This document shows, piece after piece, positions 1 through 8,387 of a stretch of 64,000 nucleotides of DNA; positions within the stretch are counted from its first letter, which is position 1; every line of letters starts with the position of its first letter. The position numbers and the translations under genes were made by a program. Source of the stretch: Caryophanales bacterium (lineage in GTDB: Bacteria > Bacillota > Bacilli > Bacillales > Bacillaceae_J); the NCBI GenBank assembly GCA_012840465.1, contig DULJ01000042.1, positions 1-64,000 of the forward strand, in the 5' to 3' direction. A model generated the notes under the pieces. It ran no database searches. It saw only the letters and a program-made list of their open reading frames with translations, and was not told where the DNA came from.

Positions 1-756
1 TATTTAAAGATTTTCAATATATATCCTTAATCCCCCAAGGGGATCAAAGGTGTCAACTATTAGGTATCTATGAAATCATGAGAAAAAAGGAGTATTCGGG
101 AGATAATAATAACTTTATTGAGGGAGGGATTTGGTAAGAAGGGCAAATTCAACAAGTGAAAAAGATGATTACGGCCAAAGAAGAGTGCCAAGTGATTGGA
201 GATTTTGTGCATTTTGCCGAAGAGCGGTGGAAGATAAATCCAAGCAAGGTTCCGGTTTCCTGGATGACCATCATGGCTGCTGCAGGGGCGTGGATAGGTG
301 CATTTGGATTCATGAATATCTTTACTGTAACTGATATAACAAGGATGATAAGACGTATTGGGAAAAAAGGGAGCTTTCCTGCAGGTCATAATTAACACAA
401 TTATCAACACTTTCTTAATTGGAGCGATGGGTATATTTTTTTCTGACTTCTTCAAAATGCGTTAATCCCTGTGTTACATTTGTTTGGTTATTGGGTCCAA
501 CAGAAATGATGAAATGTGCAGTAGATGGCACTACTGAACATAGAAGTGATTTTGTTGTCTGCCCTTTCCACAAAGGTCAATGGATTTCATCGGCAGCTTC
601 TGCTACTGAAATAAAATATAAGAAAATGTGTCAATCCTCTTCAATTTGCTCAGAAGCGGTAGGGAACATGACTATTTAACTTGCAGAATAATAAATGAAT
701 AGGGTTTTACAACATAAAAAGATGTTGGCTAATTTCAACGTTTTTAGGAAATTGAT
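1..756. other. Stretch without a convincing gene
   Basis: Short reading frames exist here but none can be defended. One at 156-395 (79 residues) has a hydrophobic run near IMAAAGAWIGAFGFMNIF but no clear ribosome site. One at 419-679 is Cys/Ser-rich and resembles no family I know. The stretch may hold a decayed membrane-protein gene. It ends at the promoter and repeats that precede the catabolic operon. Confidence 0.4.
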
Positions 757-891
757 AAGTTTGGTAAGTTTTTATTATTTTTTTATACTTTTTATACAAT
801 ATTGTGTTGACAAGTAAAACCAGCATGGGTTATATTGTAAATATAAATTTTGGTAAGTTTGGTAACTTTATTAATTTAAAAGTTTACCAAC
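757..891 (+). promoter_or_regulatory. Promoter with TTGGTAA repeats upstream of catabolic operon
   Basis: A sigma-A-like promoter is visible: TTGACA at 807-812 and TATATT at 831-836 (18-nt spacer). AAGTTTGGTAA motifs occur at 757-767 and 855-865, the latter just downstream of the -10. An inverted copy (AAAGTTTACCAA, 879-890) faces the second one and gives a near-perfect dyad with the half at 859-869. Further ATTGGTA and ATTACCAA matches lie at 933 and 969. Repeated, partly inverted sites over the start of transcription suggest a repressor operator. No regulator gene is present beside the operon inside the window. Confidence 0.55.
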
Positions 892-1037
892 AATGAATAA
901 AAGTAGAAAGTAATTGACATCAATAAAGAACAATTGGTATGTTTTTTAATGACTGAAAATTTAATATATTACCAAAATTCAGATGTGACTTATTGATAGA
1001 TTAGAAAAGTTTAACAAATAGGTAAAGAGGTGGAGCA

Positions 1038-1739
1038 ATGGAACAGATTTGGGAGAAGTACCTTGATCAAAGGGATCTTAAAAATTATTCAACTAGTGGG
1101 TTTGGGAAACGGTATGGGATTGGCAACAAACCGGCGCTGATCATTGTTGACGTCACCTATGGTTTTACAGGTGAAAAAGCAGAAGCTATCGAAGAGTCAA
1201 TTAAAAAATATCCGGCCAGTTGTGGTGCTGTAAGCTGGGAGGCAATCAAACATATACAGACGCTTTTACAAGCGGCTCGAAATGCTGAAATACCTATATA
1301 CTATACGATTATTGAAGGCTACAAAGATTCATCAAATGATCGAGTTGCAATAAAAGGAAATATATTTGACCACCCAACACTCCTTGAGGGAGAAAAGGGA
1401 ACTTGGATTGTGGAAGAGATTCAGCCAGTATCAGGAGAGATAGTTCTTTCGAAAAAGAAACCTAGTGCTTTTTTTGGAACACCTCTGTTAACACATTTAA
1501 TCACTGACAATATTGATAGTGTTATCGTTGTCGGTTGTACAACAAGCGGATGCATACGAAGTACAGCAGTGGATGCATTTTCATATAATTTCCATGTAAC
1601 CGTACCCGAAGAATGTGTGTTTGATAGAAGTATAACCTCGCATGCTATCAATCTATTTGATATTCAGCAAAAATATGGAGATGTAGTCCCTACTGGGTCG
1701 GTCATCGAGACTTTAGAAGGAAAAATGAAAGTAAGGTAG
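1038..1739 (+). CDS. Isochorismatase-family amidohydrolase, maleamate amidase (NicF)-like
   Basis: This 233-residue cysteine hydrolase has the isochorismatase/N-carbamoylsarcosine amidase fold. The catalytic triad is visible as Asp38 (ALIIVDVTYGF), a Lys in KKKPSAFFGT (139-141) and Cys172 in VGCTTSGCIRSTAVDA. Members of this subgroup include maleamate amidohydrolase NicF, which releases ammonia from maleamate. The next gene is a maleate isomerase, so maleamate to maleate is the most economical reaction, but the substrate is inferred. The start has an AGAGGTGG ribosome site at 1026. It is the first gene of the operon. Confidence 0.8.
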   Translation: MEQIWEKYLDQRDLKNYSTSGFGKRYGIGNKPALIIVDVTYGFTGEKAEAIEESIKKYPASCGAVSWEAIKHIQTLLQAARNAEIPIYYTIIEGYKDSSNDRVAIKGNIFDHPTLLEGEKGTWIVEEIQPVSGEIVLSKKKPSAFFGTPLLTHLITDNIDSVIVVGCTTSGCIRSTAVDAFSYNFHVTVPEECVFDRSITSHAINLFDIQQKYGDVVPTGSVIETLEGKMKVR

Positions 1740-1764
1740 ATATTATAAAAAGGAAGTGGCTGCT

Positions 1765-2517
1765 TTGACAAAAAATTATCGAGTTGGACTAATTGTACCT
1801 AGTTCGAACACTACAATGGAAACTGAAATACCTGCGATGCTTAGATCCCGAGAAAAAAATAATGAATCATTTACCTTTCACTCAAGTCGAATGCGGATGT
1901 TACATGTAACGAAGGAAGAATTGGCAAAAATGGATGTTGATAGCGACCGCTGTGCTGTCGAACTGTCAGACGCCCGTTGTGATGTAATTGCCTATGCCTG
2001 TCTCGTAGCGATCATGTCTCAAGGATCCGGCTATCATTGTCTTTCAGAGGAACGCTTGACCGGTATTGCAAAGGAAAATGGGGCCGATATTTCAGTTATC
2101 AGCAGTGCAGGCGCACTTATTGAGGGAATTCATGCTTTAGGAGCAAAGAAGGTAGCAATTATTACGCCATACATGAAACCGCTTACGAATATGGTAATTG
2201 AATATATAGAAGAAAACCGAATTAAGGTAACCGACTCTATTAGTTTAGAAGTATCAGATAATTTAGAAGTTGGAAGACTTGACCCGATGAATTTACTAAA
2301 AGTTGTAAAAGAACTTGATATTAGTGACGCTGATGCAGTTGTTTTATCAGCCTGTGTACAAATGCCATCATTGCCTGCTATTCAAAAAGTAGAGGATATG
2401 ATTGGAAAGCCTGTGTTATCGGCGAGCACTTCGACCGTATATCAAATACTAAAGAATATCGGGCTAGAGCCAATCGTACCAAATGCCGGAAAGTTATTAG
2501 CAGGTTCACTAAAATAG
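1765..2517 (+). CDS. Maleate isomerase / Asp-Glu racemase family (NicE-like)
   Basis: This cytosolic enzyme should turn maleate into fumarate by cis-trans isomerisation. It belongs to the Asp/Glu racemase superfamily, which uses two cysteines. Both are present, in AYACLVAIMSQG (Cys79) and VLSACVQMPS (Cys197). Their spacing of 118 residues equals that of characterised maleate isomerases (Cys76/Cys194, from memory). The N-terminal GLIVPSSNTTME is also typical. I chose the TTG at 1765 because AAAGGAAG at 1748-1755 is correctly spaced for it and too close to the GTG at 1756. It fits as the last step, feeding the TCA cycle. Confidence 0.82.
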   Translation: MTKNYRVGLIVPSSNTTMETEIPAMLRSREKNNESFTFHSSRMRMLHVTKEELAKMDVDSDRCAVELSDARCDVIAYACLVAIMSQGSGYHCLSEERLTGIAKENGADISVISSAGALIEGIHALGAKKVAIITPYMKPLTNMVIEYIEENRIKVTDSISLEVSDNLEVGRLDPMNLLKVVKELDISDADAVVLSACVQMPSLPAIQKVEDMIGKPVLSASTSTVYQILKNIGLEPIVPNAGKLLAGSLK

Positions 2518-2545
2518 AATCATAGTTAACAGAGGAGGACTTAAA

Positions 2546-3895
2546 ATGAGTGAAGCATACAAAACAAAGATGTCACCAAGAGTTAAAGAAATTCTCGACG
2601 AATTTCAACAAAGTTTAGAAAATGGAATTTCAAGAATTGGTTTTTTAAACGATGATGAACTCCATCAAGTTGAGTTAGAAAAGATATTCGGAAAAAGATG
2701 GAATTACATGGCACATGAGTCCGAAATCCCAGACAGAGGTGATTATGTGCTTCGGTATATTGGTGATGATGCCTTTGCGGTTACAAGAGGTGATGACGGT
2801 ACTATCCATGTGCTATTAGATGTTTGCCCACATCGAGGAGCTAGTGTTTGTCGTGCTGAGAAAGGCAAATCATCCCATTTACGCTGCCCATATCATGGCT
2901 GGACTTTTAAAAATAATGGTGAATTGGTTGGAACTCCGTCTTTCATGGACGCTTACAAAGGATTAGATCGTAAAGAATGGGGGCTTACACATGCACCACG
3001 TGTTGAAAATTTCCATGGCTTCATCTTTGCCTCATTAGATGAGAACGCACCAAGTTTAAGAGAATCGTTAGATGGGCTGGCTTGGTATTTAGATATGATT
3101 TTCTCGCTCCAGGAGGAAGGAATGGAAGTATTAGGTGAACCGCAGCGTTTCATCATTAAGTCAAATTGGAAAGTGCCTGCCGAAAACTTTTCTGGAGATG
3201 ATTATCACCTATTGTATTTGCATAAATCTACTTATGATATAGGTGTTATGCCGGTTCCACTTACGGAAAATATGAAAGGTTATCATATTAAGGCGGGGAA
3301 TGGTCATGGCCTTAGCTTTTCGATTGATATGGAAAGTAATGACCCGCTATTCTTCTTTTTCCCTGAAGAAATAGTGAAAACATTTAATTTAGAAAACTTA
3401 TCGGATAAACAGCTTGAACTTGCACGCGGTTCTAGGGTTTGTGTTGGTAATATTTTTCCGAATATTTCATTTTTGATGTTACCGTTAAGCCCTGATCCGA
3501 AGAATATTCCGCCGACACCGCTTTTCACTTGGAGAGTATGGCGTCCAATCGGAAAAGATGAAATCGAAGTATTTAACTGGTTTTTCATGTATAAAAATAC
3601 ACCAAAAGAGTTTAAAGAAGCGTCCTATCGTGCGGCAATGGCAACGTTTGGTATTGCAGGGGTGTTTGAAATGGATGACGCTATTCCTTGGGAAGCAGCT
3701 ACTAAGAATGCAAAAGGAACATTTGCAAGAAAAAAAATGAAATTAAACTTACAAATGGGAATAGAAGGTATGAGTTCATCAAAACAAGTCATGGATTGGC
3801 CATTCCCTGGTATCGCATATTACCCACGCTTTGAGGAAGGTAATCAGCGTCATATGTATAGCTATTATTTGCGGGACATGTTAAAGGAAGATTAA
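2546..3895 (+). CDS. Rieske non-haem iron aromatic-ring oxygenase, alpha subunit
   Basis: The 449-residue catalytic subunit of a ring-hydroxylating dioxygenase. The N-terminal Rieske [2Fe-2S] site is CPHRG (Cys94, His96) and CPYHGW (Cys114, His117). The mononuclear iron site is in ENFSGDDYHLLYLH (bridging Asp218/219, His221, His226) with a likely carboxylate ligand in EMDDAIPWE (Asp377/378). It would insert both atoms of O2 into an aromatic ring to give a cis-dihydrodiol. The beta subunit follows directly. No ferredoxin or ferredoxin reductase gene is in the operon, so electrons must come from elsewhere. The substrate is unknown. Confidence 0.9.
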   Translation: MSEAYKTKMSPRVKEILDEFQQSLENGISRIGFLNDDELHQVELEKIFGKRWNYMAHESEIPDRGDYVLRYIGDDAFAVTRGDDGTIHVLLDVCPHRGASVCRAEKGKSSHLRCPYHGWTFKNNGELVGTPSFMDAYKGLDRKEWGLTHAPRVENFHGFIFASLDENAPSLRESLDGLAWYLDMIFSLQEEGMEVLGEPQRFIIKSNWKVPAENFSGDDYHLLYLHKSTYDIGVMPVPLTENMKGYHIKAGNGHGLSFSIDMESNDPLFFFFPEEIVKTFNLENLSDKQLELARGSRVCVGNIFPNISFLMLPLSPDPKNIPPTPLFTWRVWRPIGKDEIEVFNWFFMYKNTPKEFKEASYRAAMATFGIAGVFEMDDAIPWEAATKNAKGTFARKKMKLNLQMGIEGMSSSKQVMDWPFPGIAYYPRFEEGNQRHMYSYYLRDMLKED

Positions 3896-3912
3896 CGTTA
3901 GGAGGAATAATA

Positions 3913-4440
3913 ATGTTCGTTTCAAATGGGATGAAAGTATCGCCGGAGTTATACCAGGAAGGAATTGAATTGTTTTTAAATGAAGCTGAAGCTATTGATA
4001 ATGGGAATTTCAAGGATTGGTTAAATTTTATGGCTGATGATTTTGCCTATAAAATCCCAATTCGGGTGACAAGAGAGAAAGCAGCAAAGACTGAATTCTC
4101 TGAGATGGCATCCTTGATGGATGAAACAAAAAGTTCATTAGAAATGCGTATCCTTCGTGCTTATTCCGAATACAATTGGGCTGAAGATCCTGCTTCACGC
4201 ACAAGACATTTCTTAACAAATTTTAGAGCGTCAATAGACCTTGACAACGAGAATAAGCTTCATTTTAAGATGAATTTTCTACTATACCGCGGCAAATTTG
4301 ATTTACCGTCCTTTCAATTTTTAAGCGGTGAACGCCACGATACGATTACTAAAATCAATGGGGAATGGAAGCTTTTAAAAAGACTAATTTTACTTGATCA
4401 TGCGACTATTCCAATGAATAATATGGCCATTTTCATTTAG
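3913..4440 (+). CDS. Aromatic-ring oxygenase beta subunit
   Basis: A 175-residue protein matching the small structural subunit of Rieske dioxygenases (SnoaL/NTF2-like fold) in size, in position right after the alpha subunit, and in features such as NFKDWLNFMADDFAYKIPIRVTR and SRTRHFLTNFRA. Beta subunits hold the alpha3beta3 hexamer together and normally carry no cofactor. AGGAGG at 3900-3905 sets the ATG start. Translation is likely coupled to the alpha gene, which ends 18 nt upstream. Confidence 0.85.
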   Translation: MFVSNGMKVSPELYQEGIELFLNEAEAIDNGNFKDWLNFMADDFAYKIPIRVTREKAAKTEFSEMASLMDETKSSLEMRILRAYSEYNWAEDPASRTRHFLTNFRASIDLDNENKLHFKMNFLLYRGKFDLPSFQFLSGERHDTITKINGEWKLLKRLILLDHATIPMNNMAIFI

Positions 4441-4452
4441 GAGGCTGGATAC

Positions 4453-4674
4453 ATGACGAATCAAAACCAATGTTTACAGGTTGCTAATGAATTTACCTTT
4501 ATTGAGATTAGTAAAAAAGTAACGAATAATGGTGAGGTATTGGAAATCGAGTCCAAAAAAAGTCAAAGAAAAATTTCATTGGATGCGATGCAATTAGAAG
4601 CCTTAACTTTGTTAAAACCGGAAGATTTTTCAAAGTTTTTTGAAATCCATTATGGTTCTAATGGTTCTAAGTGA
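4453..4674 (+). CDS. Small conserved protein of the ring-oxygenase operon (73 aa)
   Basis: The 73-residue product starts 13 nt after the beta-subunit gene and has a strong TAGGAGG site, so it is very probably translated. It has no Rieske, plant-ferredoxin or flavodoxin motif, and its single Cys rules out a ferredoxin. The pattern NGEVLEIESKKSQRKISLDAMQLEALTLL followed by FSKFFE recalls short proteins next to ring-hydroxylating oxygenases in actinobacterial clusters, some of which are labelled dihydrodiol dehydrogenase. That comparison is from memory. The function is unknown; a role in oxygenase assembly or electron delivery is conjecture. Confidence 0.75.
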   Translation: MTNQNQCLQVANEFTFIEISKKVTNNGEVLEIESKKSQRKISLDAMQLEALTLLKPEDFSKFFEIHYGSNGSK

Positions 4675-4714
4675 TAAATAAGTTTGATCAATTTTACTAG
4701 AAGGGAGTGGTACG

Positions 4715-5614
4715 ATGCATTCCAAAGCTCAAAGATTTGAACACGTTGAATTAAAAGTAAATGACCTTTCCAAAGCTTTGCATTTTTATAAAGAAGGTCT
4801 TGGTTTGGTGGAAATTGCCAAAGAGAACGGCGTGACCTATTTAGGTTGTGGCTATGATAAGAACTATGATTTAGCGGTTTCTGAAGGTGGAACTGGTGTC
4901 TCTCATTTCGCGGTACGTGTCGATAACGAAGAAGAGATGGAGTACTTTTACAAAAAAATAACCGGTCTTGGAATCCGTGTTGATCGCCATAATGGAACGG
5001 AACCTGGACAGGATAAGGGCATTCGCTTTAACCTTCCAAGTGGTATCCCGATGGAGTTTGTGTTGGTTGCCGACAACGGCTATGTTAACCCATCACGTCC
5101 AGCTTATCTACGAAATGTGGCTTCGGCTCCATTAAACATTGATCATATTAATTTAATGACAGTTGATGTCAAAAAAGAAACAGACTTTTTTCATGAAATC
5201 CTGAACTTTAAGATTTCGGATATAGTCGATCCCGAAATGAACGGGAAATATATGATGTCGTTTATGCGTTTTCGTGGCTACCATCATGATGTGGCAACAA
5301 CGATTACGAAAAATTCAAATGATACACTCCATCATCTTGCGTGGACGATGAGTAATTTTGAACATATAAAAGTGGCTTGCGATGTACTTTCACAGTTCGA
5401 GATCGATGTTGAAATGGGTCCTGGTCGCCATCCCATTGGCCCTAATTTATACGCTTATTATCTTGAGCCAGGTGGAAACCGATTTGAATATGTATCAGAA
5501 CAAGCCTATTTAGACCCGGATTCAGCAACACAAATCTGGAGAAGTATGCAGGATACATTAGAGTCATGGTCAAAGCTGCGTAAGCCTCCAGCCAGTTTTA
5601 TTAAAGGAATGTAA
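4715..5614 (+). CDS. Two-domain extradiol (VOC) ring-cleavage dioxygenase
   Basis: The 299 residues form two vicinal-oxygen-chelate domains (about 5-120 and 140-270), the layout and length of type I extradiol dioxygenases such as BphC and XylE. The C-terminal metal triad is visible: His144 (NIDHINLMTV), His206/207 (DTLHHLAW) and Glu258 (GGNRFEYV), with Tyr249 in YAYYLEPGG. It should cleave a catechol or hydroxylated heterocycle next to two hydroxyls using Fe(II) and O2. It follows the oxygenase and precedes an SDR, the usual order for oxidation, rearomatisation and cleavage. The start has GAAGGGAG at 4701. Confidence 0.85.
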   Translation: MHSKAQRFEHVELKVNDLSKALHFYKEGLGLVEIAKENGVTYLGCGYDKNYDLAVSEGGTGVSHFAVRVDNEEEMEYFYKKITGLGIRVDRHNGTEPGQDKGIRFNLPSGIPMEFVLVADNGYVNPSRPAYLRNVASAPLNIDHINLMTVDVKKETDFFHEILNFKISDIVDPEMNGKYMMSFMRFRGYHHDVATTITKNSNDTLHHLAWTMSNFEHIKVACDVLSQFEIDVEMGPGRHPIGPNLYAYYLEPGGNRFEYVSEQAYLDPDSATQIWRSMQDTLESWSKLRKPPASFIKGM

Positions 5615-5634
5615 GTAGGAAAGGGCGTGTCAGA

Positions 5635-6429
5635 ATGGATCGTTTGGCTGGAAAAGTAGCATTAATTACAGGGGCAACAGCAGGTTTAGGACGTGCTGTT
5701 GCTGAACGCTTCGTACAAGAAGGTGCAAAAGTATGTATAGTGGGCCGTTCATTGGAACGACTTAAGGAAATTCAAAATCAATTGGGTGATGCGGTGATCA
5801 CTGTCCAAGCAGATGTTAGCTCCTTGGAGGATAACATTAAAATGGTCAATGCGGCCGTTGAAGCATTTGGTAAGATTGATATTTTCGTAGGAAATGCAGG
5901 TATTTATGACGGTAATACTTCGCTTATTAATTTACCACTGGATCGAATTGAAGCTGCTTTTGAAGAAATATTTAGCATTAATGTAAAAGGGTATTTATTA
6001 GGTGTTAAAGTAGTTCTTCCGGAGCTGATTAAAACAGAAGGTTGTATCATTTTTTCCGGATCGCATGCAAGCTTTTACTCGGCAGGAGGTGGACCTCTTT
6101 ATACAGCATCAAAGCACGCCATTGCTGGTTTAATCAAGGAACTCGCTTATGAATTAGCGCCTAAAATTCGGGTGAATGGCGTGGCACCTGGTGTTATTGC
6201 AACAGCTATGGGAATGCCAAAGTCGTTAGGTTTACAAGCTCCTTCCATAATATCAGGTGTAGAGAAATCATTGCCTTTACCATTTATTCCGAAATCAGAG
6301 GACTATTCAGAGCTTTATGTATTATTAGCTTCCGAGGGTGCCAGGGCAATGACAGGTACGATTATTCAAGCTGATAGTGGGATCAGTATAAGAGGTTTAG
6401 TTAATACTTCTGGTGGATCGGAACTATAG
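5635..6429 (+). CDS. SDR dehydrogenase, probable cis-dihydrodiol dehydrogenase
   Basis: A classical 264-residue short-chain dehydrogenase. The cofactor site is TGATAGLG (12-19), the structural motif is NAG (87-89), and the catalytic set is Ser141/143, Tyr156 and Lys160 (LYTASK). In this position it most likely oxidises the cis-dihydrodiol made by the Rieske oxygenase back to an aromatic diol with NAD+ as acceptor, supplying the extradiol enzyme. Members of the family differ widely in substrate, so the assignment rests on gene order. It ends with VQADSGISI, a variant of the usual DGG tail. Confidence 0.8.
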   Translation: MDRLAGKVALITGATAGLGRAVAERFVQEGAKVCIVGRSLERLKEIQNQLGDAVITVQADVSSLEDNIKMVNAAVEAFGKIDIFVGNAGIYDGNTSLINLPLDRIEAAFEEIFSINVKGYLLGVKVVLPELIKTEGCIIFSGSHASFYSAGGGPLYTASKHAIAGLIKELAYELAPKIRVNGVAPGVIATAMGMPKSLGLQAPSIISGVEKSLPLPFIPKSEDYSELYVLLASEGARAMTGTIIQADSGISIRGLVNTSGGSEL

Positions 6430-6474
6430 CACCGGTATTAAGTTAATGAAATTAGAAGGAGTGTGAGAATACTT

Positions 6475-7521
6475 ATGAATTTTACACAATTAACGAAGTT
6501 ATTTTGTGATGAATTAGTTTTATGTGGGGTACAAGAAGGAGAATTTGTTGTCGTCGCAAGCCAAGCTGAATCACGGGAAGGCTATGTAGATGCTTTCTTG
6601 GCAGCGATTGAATCGTTGGGGGCATATGGAGTGAATCTTCAATTTCCAGGTATCCGTCATGCGCATCTTCCGTATAGTGGACGGCAAACTCAAGATATTG
6701 ATATTTTTATAGATTCCGTACCTCAAGCGATGGAAACGTTGAAAAAGGCGGATATGGTGGTCGATGTTACAGCTGAAGGACTTGTCCATACGAAAGCACG
6801 CGCAATTACTTTAGGTAACGGAGCACGGATGCTGATGGTTTGGGAAAAACCAGAAATATTAGAAAGGATGTTCCCTAGAGAATCATTGCGGAAGCGTGTT
6901 GAAAATAGCATCGATATGCTAAAACAAACGAAAACAATGAGGGTTACGTCAAATGCTGGTACAGATATTTCAGTCAGCCTTGCGAGTAACACTCCGATTA
7001 TCGGGCAATATGGCTATACTGACCAGCCAGGAAGATGGGATCACTTTGCGGGTGGATTTGCAGCCTTTTATCCAATTGAAGAGAGTGTTAATGGCCGCAT
7101 CGTATTAGATGCAGGAGATATCTTATTGCCGCTTAACCGCTATGTGGCTTCACCGATTGATATTACGATCAAAAATGGTTTGATTACGGATATCAAAGGA
7201 GAAGGCCTTGATGTGGAATTGTTTAAGAAATATTTTAAATCATGGAATGATAAGGAAGTCTATTATACATCGCATTTTGGCTGGGGCTTAGATGAGACAG
7301 CCCTTTGGGAAGCGCTAAGCTTTTATGGAAGTGAAACGTATGGGATGGATGCTCGCGCTTTTGCTGGAAACTTTATGTGGTCAACAGGACCAAATGCCCG
7401 TGTAAAACGTTATACAAAATGTCATTACGATATTCCAATGAGAAATTGTACGATTGCATTGGATAGCAAAGAAATTATAAAAGAAGGCACGATTATCGAG
7501 CCAAGTCTAAAACTTTCATAA
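6475..7521 (+). CDS. NicX-type 2,5-dihydroxypyridine dioxygenase-like enzyme (M29 fold)
   Basis: 348 residues. By fold this belongs to the thermophilic aminopeptidase M29 group, and automatic annotation would probably call it an aminopeptidase. The C-terminal ligands are instead His267 (TSHFGWG), His317 and Asp319 (KCHYDIPMRN). This is the same pattern and spacing as the Fe(II) ligands His265/His318/Asp320 reported for the pyridine-ring-opening dioxygenase NicX (from memory). NicX opens 2,5-dihydroxypyridine to N-formylmaleamate. The amidases and maleate isomerase around it fit that chemistry. The ATG at 6475 is preferred over the GTG at 6463, which abuts the AGAAGGAG site. Confidence 0.72.
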   Translation: MNFTQLTKLFCDELVLCGVQEGEFVVVASQAESREGYVDAFLAAIESLGAYGVNLQFPGIRHAHLPYSGRQTQDIDIFIDSVPQAMETLKKADMVVDVTAEGLVHTKARAITLGNGARMLMVWEKPEILERMFPRESLRKRVENSIDMLKQTKTMRVTSNAGTDISVSLASNTPIIGQYGYTDQPGRWDHFAGGFAAFYPIEESVNGRIVLDAGDILLPLNRYVASPIDITIKNGLITDIKGEGLDVELFKKYFKSWNDKEVYYTSHFGWGLDETALWEALSFYGSETYGMDARAFAGNFMWSTGPNARVKRYTKCHYDIPMRNCTIALDSKEIIKEGTIIEPSLKLS

Positions 7522-7532
7522 GGTAGGCAAAC

Positions 7533-8372
7533 ATGATGGATAAATTAAAAGTATCAATGGTACAAATGCAGGTGACAAATGAGGTCGAAACGAATGTTCA
7601 AACTGCAATTTCATTAATAAGAGAAGCAACAAAGAGTAATCCCGATGTCATCATTCTACCGGAAAATTTCCATTTAATGGGGACAAAAGCGGAGCTTTTT
7701 GAAAAAGCAGAAACGATTGATGGGCCGACGATTACTGCATTTAGGAACATTGCTAAGGAATTAGGAACGTATATTGTGGCTGGAACGATGAAACTGCGTA
7801 AACCGGGAGAAGAAAAGCTTCGTAATTCGTGTTGTGTGATTAATTCTGATGGTGAAATTCAGGATGTGTATGATAAAATTCACACTTTTAATGCGCAGGT
7901 GGGTGGTCGCACCTTTGACGGTAGTCAAGTCGAACAATCCGGGGAAAAGATCATTGTGACTGATATAAAAGGAGTTCCAGTTGGCTTAAGTGTATGCTTT
8001 GATCTTCGTTTCCCTGAAATGCATCGTATTTTAGCATTAAAAGGGGCAAAGGTGATCCTCGTTCCGGCTCTGTTTATGCTCCATACAGGAAAAGACCACT
8101 GGGAAGTATTACTACGAGCGAGAGCAATTGAAAACCAAGTCTATATGGTGGCGCCTGCTACCCACGGAACATTTCCTCCAAATGGGGATTGGACATATGG
8201 CCGCAGCATGGTTGTGGATCCTTGGGGCTTAGTTATCGCCCAAGCTTCAGATGGTGATGGAGTGGTAACGGTTGAGCTTGATTTAAATTTGGTAGAGGAT
8301 GTAAGAAAAAAGGTACCGACACTTGCCCAGCGTCGCCCCCACGTATATAACTGGCAGGAAACTGATAATTGA
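7533..8372 (+). CDS. Nitrilase-superfamily C-N hydrolase (omega-amidase-like)
   Basis: A 279-residue carbon-nitrogen hydrolase. The Glu-Lys-Cys triad is complete: Glu44 (ILPENFHLMG), Lys115 (YDKIHTFN) and Cys155 (GLSVCFDLRFPEM). Its pattern is that of the Nit1/Nit2 omega-amidase branch, which hydrolyses terminal amides of dicarboxylic acid monoamides. In this operon it could remove the formyl or amide nitrogen from a ring-opened intermediate, a job done by the unrelated hydrolase NicD in the known nicotinate pathway. That role is inferred. The gene follows the NicX-like gene by 11 nt. Confidence 0.82.
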   Translation: MMDKLKVSMVQMQVTNEVETNVQTAISLIREATKSNPDVIILPENFHLMGTKAELFEKAETIDGPTITAFRNIAKELGTYIVAGTMKLRKPGEEKLRNSCCVINSDGEIQDVYDKIHTFNAQVGGRTFDGSQVEQSGEKIIVTDIKGVPVGLSVCFDLRFPEMHRILALKGAKVILVPALFMLHTGKDHWEVLLRARAIENQVYMVAPATHGTFPPNGDWTYGRSMVVDPWGLVIAQASDGDGVVTVELDLNLVEDVRKKVPTLAQRRPHVYNWQETDN

Positions 8373-8387
8373 TTGGAGAGAAGATGG

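Noticed and set aside
156-395. 79-residue frame with hydrophobic stretch
   Set aside because: No ribosome site and no recognisable family; another frame of similar length overlaps it. Mentioned only as part of the unassigned stretch.
419-679. 86-residue frame rich in Cys and Ser
   Set aside because: Composition and lack of a ribosome site look like chance; no resemblance to any family.
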